Origin: Pseudomonas syringae
GTDB taxonomy: Bacteria > Pseudomonadota > Gammaproteobacteria > Pseudomonadales > Pseudomonadaceae
Assembly (NCBI RefSeq): GCF_021606685.1
Contig: NZ_WKCB01000035.1
Span: 1 to 55,165, forward strand
Length of the DNA stretch: 55,165 bases
Direction: 5' to 3'
Part shown: positions 49,255-55,165 of the stretch, one piece after another
Layout: every line of letters starts with the position of its first letter
Position numbering within the stretch: position 1 is the stretch's first letter
Notes under the pieces: generated by a model
The model's database searches: none
The model's input: the letters and a program-made list of their open reading frames with translations, nothing else
Told to the model about the DNA's origin: nothing
Position numbers and translations under genes: made by a program

Positions 49255-50168
49255 GAGGGCACAAAACCTTGTACGTCGTGCAGCGTAGGGATGGAGGGTT
49301 GAGCGCCGGCACGGGTGACCGACAGCGCCGCGGCCACCTGGCCGAAACGGATGGCCTCGGCTTCGCTGCTGCCATTGGCCAGGGCGGCCGCAAAGCCGCC
49401 GACAAACGTATCGCCAGCCGCCGTGGTATCCACTGCCTTGACCTTGGGCGCGACCAAGTGCTCAAACAGCTGGCCGTCGCAAAACAGTGCGCCTTGCGCG
49501 CCCAGGGTGATGATGACTTTGCCTGCACCGGCCTGAATCAACTGCGTCGCCGCGCGCTTGGCGCTGTCGAGGGAGTCGACCGTCACGCCGGTCAGTGCAG
49601 TGGCTTCACTTTCGTTGGGGATCAGGTAATCGATCGAGGCGTACCACTCGGCCGGTAACGGCGCGCTGGCTGGCGCCGGGTTAAGAATGACCGTCTTGCC
49701 CAACTCGCGACCACGCTTGAGGGCGTGGCCCACCGTGGCCATCGGCACTTCCAACTGGCAGACAATCACTTGGGCCGCCTGCAACACGCCATCAAAGGCC
49801 TGCAGCGCGGCAGGGGTCAGCTCGCCGTTACTGCCGGCGACAATCACAATTGCGTTCTGGCTGCTGTCATCCACCACGATCAACGCCACGCCGCTGGAGC
49901 CGTCCACGGTGCTGACCGCCTGGCAATCGATGCCTTCCACCTGCAATGCGTCACGAAGCTGGGTGCCGTACGCATCGCTGCCGACGCAGCCGATCATCGC
50001 CACATCCGCCCCCAGCCGCGCGGATGCCACGGCCTGGTTGGCGCCCTTGCCACCGGGCACGGTGGAGAACGTCTGGCCGATCAGGGTTTCACCGGCGCGC
50101 GGCAAGCGGCTGGCGCGGGTGACCAGGTCCATGTTCAAGCTGCCTATTACCACTACTTTTGCTGGCAT
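49251..50168 (-). CDS. rbsK: Ribokinase
   Basis: 305 residues of the PfkB family. [20 protein letters not shown] at the start, first signature [15 protein letters not shown], and second signature [17 protein letters not shown] with the catalytic Asp. Phosphorylates ribose to ribose 5-phosphate. Followed directly by rbsD. Confidence 0.95.
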   Translation of the reverse strand: MPAKVVVIGSLNMDLVTRASRLPRAGETLIGQTFSTVPGGKGANQAVASARLGADVAMIGCVGSDAYGTQLRDALQVEGIDCQAVSTVDGSSGVALIVVDDSSQNAIVIVAGSNGELTPAALQAFDGVLQAAQVIVCQLEVPMATVGHALKRGRELGKTVILNPAPASAPLPAEWYASIDYLIPNESEATALTGVTVDSLDSAKRAATQLIQAGAGKVIITLGAQGALFCDGQLFEHLVAPKVKAVDTTAAGDTFVGGFAAALANGSSEAEAIRFGQVAAALSVTRAGAQPSIPTLHDVQGFVPS

Positions 50169-50191
50169 ACATCAGTACTCATCAATTCGGT

Positions 50192-51214
50192 TCAGCGGTA
50201 TTGCGCGAATACACCGGCGACGGGCGCCGTCGACTCACGCAACACAATGCTCGGCGTCACGATGCGTTGATCGATCGGCAGTTGGGGGCTAGCAATTCGT
50301 CGCAATAAAAGCTCGGCCGCCGTCTCACCCAGTTGCAGGATCGACTGCCCGACCGTAGTCAGCGCCGGGTAGACATAGCGGCTCATTTGAATGTCATCGA
50401 AACCGACCACCGACAGCTCGCCCGGCACTCGGATATTGCGCTCGGCAGCCGCGCGCAATACGCCGAAACCGATCATGTCGTTGCTGGCAAAAATCGCGCT
50501 GGGCGGGTTCTGCGCCAGCAACTGCACGGCAGCAGCATAACCGCCGGTGCTGGTGAAGTCGCTTTCCTGGGTGCGATTGGCCGCCACCTCTACACCCGCC
50601 TCACGCAGCGCGCGGTGATAGCCCGCCAGGCGCATTTGCGCCACGCGGGTATGGCTCGGGCCGCCAATACAGGCGATGTCGCGATGGCCCAGCTCAAGCA
50701 GGTGCCGGGTCGCCAGGTAGGCGCCCTGCTCGTGATCAATGCGCACCAGGTCGACATCAATGCCGTCCAGCGCCCGGTCGACGATCACCATGGGTGTGCG
50801 CACCGCACTCAAGCCGGCGGCCAGGCCACTGTCGTCGCCGCCCACCGAGGTCACGATCAAGCCGTCGATGCGCTTCTCCAGCAGCACGCGCAAATAGCTG
50901 CGTTGCTTTTCAGCGTTGTCATCGGAGTTGCAGAGGATCACGCAGTAGCCGTTACGCTCGCAATAATCCTCGATGCCCCTGGCCAGCTCCGCGAAATACG
51001 GGTTGAGGCTGTTGGGCACCAGCAGGCCGATGGTGGCCGTGGTCTTGGCCTTGAGCGAGCGCGCGACGGCGCTGGGCACGTAGTCGAGCTGCTTGATCGC
51101 CGCTTCGACCTTGATCCGTACCGGCTCGCTCACCGGGCGCGTCTTGTTCACCACGTGGGACACCGTGGTGTAGGAAATACCTGCAAGCGCTGCCACATCC
51201 TTGATCGTTGCCAT
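50192..51214 (-). CDS. rbsR: Ribose operon repressor RbsR
   Basis: 340 residues, LacI family: helix-turn-helix ATIKDVAALAGISYTTVSHV, hinge YVPSAVARSLKAK, ligand domain IGLLVPNSLNPYFAELARGI with SNDMIGFGVLRAA and VVGFDDIQMSRYVYPALTTV. It lies inside the operon, between rbsC and rbsK, so it is made from the transcript it represses. Likely operator: the palindrome at 54819-54832. Confidence 0.93.
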   Translation of the reverse strand: MATIKDVAALAGISYTTVSHVVNKTRPVSEPVRIKVEAAIKQLDYVPSAVARSLKAKTTATIGLLVPNSLNPYFAELARGIEDYCERNGYCVILCNSDDNAEKQRSYLRVLLEKRIDGLIVTSVGGDDSGLAAGLSAVRTPMVIVDRALDGIDVDLVRIDHEQGAYLATRHLLELGHRDIACIGGPSHTRVAQMRLAGYHRALREAGVEVAANRTQESDFTSTGGYAAAVQLLAQNPPSAIFASNDMIGFGVLRAAAERNIRVPGELSVVGFDDIQMSRYVYPALTTVGQSILQLGETAAELLLRRIASPQLPIDQRIVTPSIVLRESTAPVAGVFAQYR

Positions 51215-51217
51215 GGT

Positions 51218-52195
51218 TCAGCCCCGCCGACTGGCGCGCTGGCTGCGGTAGGTATCCAGGACCACGGCAATCACGATCACGGCACCGGTGATGATGCGCT
51301 TGGTGGGCTCCGTGGCACCGATCTGCGCCAGACCGGCGGCCAGTACCGAAATAATCAACACACCGAAGAACGTGCTGATCACCGAACCGCGCCCCCCCAT
51401 CAGGCTAGTGCCGCCGATCACCACGGCCGCAATCACTTGCAGCTCCAGGCCGGAGCCGGCATTCGGGTCTGCCGCTTCCAGGCGCGAGATCTGGAACAGT
51501 GCCGCCACGCCGGCCAACAGGCCCATCAGGCTGAACACCAGGATCTTGTAGGGCTTGGGGTTGATCCCGGCCAGGCGCACGGCTTCCTCGTTGGTGCCGA
51601 TGCCGATCAGGTAACGGCCGAACACCGTGCGAGTCAGTACCAACTGAGCCGCGATGATCACCAGCAAGGCAATGATGAACGACGGCGAAATGCCGAATGC
51701 AATCGGGTTGGACAGCCAGGCAAATGAATCGCCGATGTACGCCGTGCGCGAGCCGGTCATCTGGTACGCCACGCCACGGGCCATTTCCAGCACGCCGAGC
51801 GACACGATAAACGACGGAATCCGCCAGGCCACGGTGATCGAACCGGTGATCGTGCCCGCCAATGCGGCGCAGCCCATACCCAACAACGCTGCGGGCAAGA
51901 CGCTCCAACCCCAGCCGAGGATCGCCACACTGACGGCGGAGGCCGCCAATGCCAGCACCGACCCCACCGACAGGTCGATACCGCCGATGATCAGGATGAA
52001 CGTCATGCCCACCGCCAGCACCATCAGGTCCGGGATCTGGTTGGCCAGGGTGCTGAACGTGTCATAGGACAGGAAGTGATCGCTGAGCACCGAGAACAGC
52101 GCGATCATCGCCAGCAATGCACCCGCCAGGCCCAGGTAGGTGCCCAGGCCGTAGAAGTTGCCGCCAGTTTTACCGGGGGAAGTTGTTGTTTTCAT
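51218..52195 (-). CDS. rbsC: Ribose ABC transporter permease
   Basis: 325 residues with about nine membrane segments. Landmarks are MTFILIIGGIDLSVGSVLAL, YLIGIGTNEEAVRLAGI (ATPase contact) and VIAAVVIGGTSLMGGRGSVI. Its start overlaps the rbsA stop (4 bases). Confidence 0.95.
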   Translation of the reverse strand: MKTTTSPGKTGGNFYGLGTYLGLAGALLAMIALFSVLSDHFLSYDTFSTLANQIPDLMVLAVGMTFILIIGGIDLSVGSVLALAASAVSVAILGWGWSVLPAALLGMGCAALAGTITGSITVAWRIPSFIVSLGVLEMARGVAYQMTGSRTAYIGDSFAWLSNPIAFGISPSFIIALLVIIAAQLVLTRTVFGRYLIGIGTNEEAVRLAGINPKPYKILVFSLMGLLAGVAALFQISRLEAADPNAGSGLELQVIAAVVIGGTSLMGGRGSVISTFFGVLIISVLAAGLAQIGATEPTKRIITGAVIVIAVVLDTYRSQRASRRG

Positions 52196-53745
52196 GGGGT
52201 ATCCCTAAGCACTGCGTCATTGAGCAGCGCATCACGTTTCTGATAGCCGGCAAAGGCGGCGGCAAGCAATTGGTCCTGGGTCCAGCTGTCGCGCTCGAAC
52301 GTGTCGATCAGGCGCCCGGCAGAGAGCACGCCGATGCGGTCGCAGATCAACATGAGCTCACGCAGGTCGCTGGACACCACCACCAGCGCTTTGCCCTGGC
52401 GGGTCAATTCGCCGAGCAGGGTATAAATGTCGAACTTGGCACCCACGTCGATGCCCCGGGTCGGCTCGTCGAACAGCATCACCGAGCAATCGCGCTCCAG
52501 CCAGCGGCCAATCACCACCTTCTGCTGGTTGCCGCCCGACAGCTCGGACACCAATTGCGCCGGGCTGGAACTGCGGATGCGCATGGCGTCGATCTGACGT
52601 TTGGCCAAGGCAGTTTCATCACGACTGTTAACCACTCCACCGCCGGAGATTTCCGGCATGTTGCCCAGGGCGATATTGGCGCTGATCGACTGAGTCAGCA
52701 GCAGGCCTTCGCCCTTGCGATCTTCAGTGATCAAGGCGATGCCGTGACCCACCGCGTCCACCGGCGAGCGAATGCTCACCACCTGGGCCGGCGAGCCCAG
52801 GGCCACGGTGCCGCTGTCGGCCAGGTCGGCGCCGAAGATCAGGCGCAACAATTCGGTGCGGCCTGCGCCGATCAGACCGGAAATGCCATAGATCTCACCG
52901 GCACGCACTTCGAATGACACGTCGCGGACTTTGTCCGAGCGGGTCAGGCCTTTAACCGTCAAGGCCGGGCCGCCGATGGTGCGCGGGCCCAGGTCGATGT
53001 GTTCGCCCAGCTCGCGACCGACCATCAAGGTCACCAGTTGCTCGCTGTTGTAATTGGCCATCGGCTCGACGCAGACCAGCTTGCCGTCACGCAGTACCGC
53101 AATGCGCTGGGCGACGCGGGCCAGCTCTTCGAGCCGGTGCGAAATATAAATGATCGCCACGCCCCGGGCCTGCAGACGGGTGATTTGTTCAAACAGCATT
53201 TCGACTTCACGGGCGGTCAGCATCGCCGTGGGTTCGTCGAGAATCAGCACGTGACAATCGCCGATCAGGTTGCGGGCGATCTCGACCATTTGCTGGTGCC
53301 CGATACCCAGGCTGCCGACCAGGGTGTCCGGGTCGATGGCGTCGAGCCCGACCTGGGCCATGGCCTCGATCGCAGCCTTGCGCAACTGCTTGCGGCTGAT
53401 CCAGCCGCAGTTGCTGGGCAGGTTGTCGAGGAACAGGTTTTCGGCCACGGTCAGCGTCGGCAGCAGGTTCAGTTCCTGCATGACCATGCGCACGCCCAGC
53501 TGTTCGGCCTGGGTGCGACTGCCAGGGCGGTAGTCCTGACCATTGAATTGCATATGCCCGGTAGTCGGCGTGACCAGCCCGCCGATGATCTTCGACAAGG
53601 TACTTTTGCCGGCACCGTTTTCGCCAGTCAGCGCCAACACTTCCCCGCGATTGAGCGTCAGGGTGATGTCGGACAGAACCGGTTGGGCATAGGTCTTACC
53701 GATACCGCTGACCGAGAGGACAGCGTTCGGGGCGGAAGATGACAT
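52192..53745 (-). CDS. rbsA: Ribose ABC transporter ATPase, two-domain
   Basis: 517 residues with two nucleotide-binding halves. The first has Walker A GENGAGKSTLSK and Walker B HVLILDEPTAML. The second has the degenerate GLIGAGRTELLRL, then LSGGNQQKVVIGRWL and MLFDEPTRGIDVG, as is usual for RbsA/AraG/XylG. It lies 57 bases after rbsB. Confidence 0.96.
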   Translation of the reverse strand: MSSSAPNAVLSVSGIGKTYAQPVLSDITLTLNRGEVLALTGENGAGKSTLSKIIGGLVTPTTGHMQFNGQDYRPGSRTQAEQLGVRMVMQELNLLPTLTVAENLFLDNLPSNCGWISRKQLRKAAIEAMAQVGLDAIDPDTLVGSLGIGHQQMVEIARNLIGDCHVLILDEPTAMLTAREVEMLFEQITRLQARGVAIIYISHRLEELARVAQRIAVLRDGKLVCVEPMANYNSEQLVTLMVGRELGEHIDLGPRTIGGPALTVKGLTRSDKVRDVSFEVRAGEIYGISGLIGAGRTELLRLIFGADLADSGTVALGSPAQVVSIRSPVDAVGHGIALITEDRKGEGLLLTQSISANIALGNMPEISGGGVVNSRDETALAKRQIDAMRIRSSSPAQLVSELSGGNQQKVVIGRWLERDCSVMLFDEPTRGIDVGAKFDIYTLLGELTRQGKALVVVSSDLRELMLICDRIGVLSAGRLIDTFERDSWTQDQLLAAAFAGYQKRDALLNDAVLRDTP

Positions 53746-53802
53746 AGGAAAATCTCCAGGCGCCCGCTCAGGACGAGCGGGCGCTGTTGGGTGCTGCCAG
53801 GA

Positions 53803-54762
53803 TTACTTCTTGATGACGAGTTCGACCGGCGTTTCGATCACGCCGTCTTTAGAGTCGACTTTCTCACCCTTGACCAGCTTTAGCGCGTTCTGGATACCGA
53901 ACACCGCTTGCTGGGCCGCCGCCTGGTCGGCTGTCGCCAGGACACGGCCATCCTTCAACATAGGCTTGATGGCTTCGATGTTGTCGTAGCCCACTACCAG
54001 GACCTTGCCGGCCTTGCCCGCCGCACGCACGGCGGAGACGGCGCCCAGGGCCATGTTGTCGTTACCGGCCAACAATGCCTTGAGGTCCGGGTGCTCACTC
54101 AACATGGCGGATGCGACTTTCTGGCCCTGGTCGATTTCCCAGTTGCCGGATTGAGTAGAGACGATCTTCATGCCGGCCGCGTCCATCGCATCCTTGAAGC
54201 CTGCGGTGCGCTGTTGGGCGTTGGTGGTGGTCGGCACGCCTTCGATGATGCCAACCTTGTCACCCGACGCCAATTGCTTGGCCAGGTAGTCGCCCACCAG
54301 CTTGGAGCCTTTGCGGTTGTCCGGACCTACGAAGGGGATGTCGAGGTTTTTGCTTTTCAGCACGTCAGGGTCGAGGCGGTTATCGATGTTGACGACTTTG
54401 ATGCCGGCATCGGAAGCCTTCTTGAGCACGCTGGCGAGTGCTTTGGAGTCGGCAGGTGCGATGACGATCGCATCGACCTTGGAGTTGATCATCTGATTGA
54501 CGATGCCGATCTGCGCGCTGGTATCGGTTTCGTTCTTGATGCCGTTGGAGATCAACTTGAATTCGGTTGGGTGCGCTTTCTGGTAGTCCTTCGCACCGTC
54601 GGTCATGGTGACGAAAAACTCATTGGCAAGGGACTTCATGACCAAGCCGACAGTAGGCGTTTTGGCAGCGTCATCAGCGAATGCAGAAGAGAGAGGTAAA
54701 GCGGCGGATGCGGCAGCAAGCACAGCGACAGCAAGAAGACGTCCAGCAAATGGCAGCTTCAT
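53803..54762 (-). CDS. rbsB: Periplasmic ribose-binding protein
   Basis: 319 residues. Signal peptide about 1-29 (FAGRLLAVAVLAAASAALPL). Type I binding-protein fold: TVGLVMKSLANEFFVTMTDG, DAIVIAPADSKALASVLKKA, and ALLAGNDNMALGAVSAVRAA with the ribose-contacting Asn/Asp. First gene of the operon; GGAG 8 bases before the ATG. Confidence 0.95.
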   Translation of the reverse strand: MKLPFAGRLLAVAVLAAASAALPLSSAFADDAAKTPTVGLVMKSLANEFFVTMTDGAKDYQKAHPTEFKLISNGIKNETDTSAQIGIVNQMINSKVDAIVIAPADSKALASVLKKASDAGIKVVNIDNRLDPDVLKSKNLDIPFVGPDNRKGSKLVGDYLAKQLASGDKVGIIEGVPTTTNAQQRTAGFKDAMDAAGMKIVSTQSGNWEIDQGQKVASAMLSEHPDLKALLAGNDNMALGAVSAVRAAGKAGKVLVVGYDNIEAIKPMLKDGRVLATADQAAAQQAVFGIQNALKLVKGEKVDSKDGVIETPVELVIKK

Positions 54763-54818
54763 GGGTTCACTCCGATCTTATGATTATTGTGAGCAACGCT
54801 TGCGCTCGTGAAACATCT

Positions 54819-54832
54819 CGCAAACGTTTGCG
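54819..54832. promoter_or_regulatory. RbsR-type operator palindrome
   Basis: CGCAAACGTTTGCG is a perfect 14-base palindrome built on the AAACGTTT core of ribose/purine LacI-family operators. It begins about 2 bases after the predicted transcription start of rbsB, so a bound repressor would block the polymerase. Confidence 0.85.
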
Positions 54833-54840
54833 TTATTCAA

Positions 54841-54869
54841 ACTATGAGAACCTTGTCGAGATTTGTCAA
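54841..54869 (-). promoter_or_regulatory. Predicted sigma-70 promoter of the rbs operon
   Basis: On the minus strand TTGACA (54869-54864), a 17-base spacer, then CATAGT (54846-54841). The start site would be near 54834, at the operator edge, giving a leader of about 70 bases before the rbsB ATG. Confidence 0.75.
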
Positions 54870-55165
54870 CGGTAGAAAACAGCCTTTCATCCAAGCCCGG
54901 CTGCCCTCCCTGCCCCAGCGCAATGCGCCGACGTGATTAAACATCGCCCTCCCCCAGCCGTTCTCTAAAACGATAGGCTGTGAAGCTCCGCCACAGGCGC
55001 TCCACGAGAATCCCGTAAGAGTTTTCGGACAACCGAACGAAAAACTACTCATTGTTCGGAAAGCCGGACAAGCACCCTCGGAAACCGTTTATTTGCATAT
55101 TTAAATTTGTTTTAAATCAATAGCTTAATTCGTAAACGCGAGAACCCTGAGTTTGGTACAAATCC
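54870..55165. other. Upstream region to window edge, no gene seen
   Basis: About 300 bases, AT-rich from 55080 on. A minus-strand open frame of about 70 codons overlaps the rbs promoter and has no signs of coding. Nothing else was recognised. Confidence 0.45.

Noticed and set aside
54837..55052. 71-codon minus-strand gene upstream of rbsB
   Set aside because: It covers the -35/-10 boxes of the rbs promoter, lacks a ribosome site and has no coding-like composition.

Overview
The window looks like a chromosomal segment of a Pseudomonas from the fluorescens group. It is GC-rich and compact. It carries paired palindromic REP sequences with the GTGGGAGGGGGCTTGC core familiar from that group. It also has the conserved block thrS-infC-rpmI-rplT-pheS-pheT-ihfA-merR-tRNA-Pro. 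The assignment rests on protein and repeat recognition alone, with no database search.

Left part (1-13.5 kb). A complete minus-strand type II secretion operon runs gspE-F-G-H-I-J-K-L-M-C/N-D, with gspD cut by the window edge. The order matches the Xps layout of Xanthomonas rather than Xcp. The secretin begins like a lipoprotein, the small C/N subunit lacks a PDZ domain, and the GspE ATPase has lost both CxxC pairs of the usual zinc motif. Next to it, divergently transcribed, is a secreted GH3 beta-glucosidase with a PA14 insert, a plausible secretion substrate. A TetR regulator follows.

13.6-27.8 kb. A LacI-type regulator is divergent from an operon of TonB receptor, flavin monooxygenase and SsuA-like sulfonate-binding protein. 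A perfect 14-bp palindrome sits on the predicted start site of that operon. Then come a fecBCDE-like ferric siderophore/citrate importer and a TonB receptor with a signalling (STN) domain, and an AsnC regulator divergent from an LctP-type permease. Four REP/REPIN elements lie between these genes.

28.5-37.5 kb. An 8.9-kb element is integrated in tRNA-Pro(GGG), bounded by 48-bp direct repeats with candidate integrase arm sites just inside each end. It is a decayed prophage. Integrase, an AlpA-like gene, an endolysin and scraps of virion genes joined by deletion scars remain. The intact cargo is a LexA-box-controlled coiled-coil gene, a Tat-exported beta-helix protein and an OafA-type acyltransferase with an SGNH domain. 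Immediately beyond the attachment core, a perfect 440-bp tandem duplication repeats the tRNA 5' part and most of the merR gene.

37.6-46.6 kb. This is the translation block. The thrS leader contains a hairpin whose 7-nt loop imitates the anticodon loop of tRNA-Thr(GGU), infC probably starts at AUU, and a strong hairpin lies before pheS. Small envelope genes, a cold-shock gene and an I78 protease-inhibitor lipoprotein follow.

47.8-55.2 kb. A ribose/nucleoside operon runs rbsB-A-C-R-K-D followed by a periplasmic nucleoside hydrolase. Its promoter has a well-placed RbsR-type palindrome. Together the genes would release ribose from nucleosides in the periplasm, import it and phosphorylate it.
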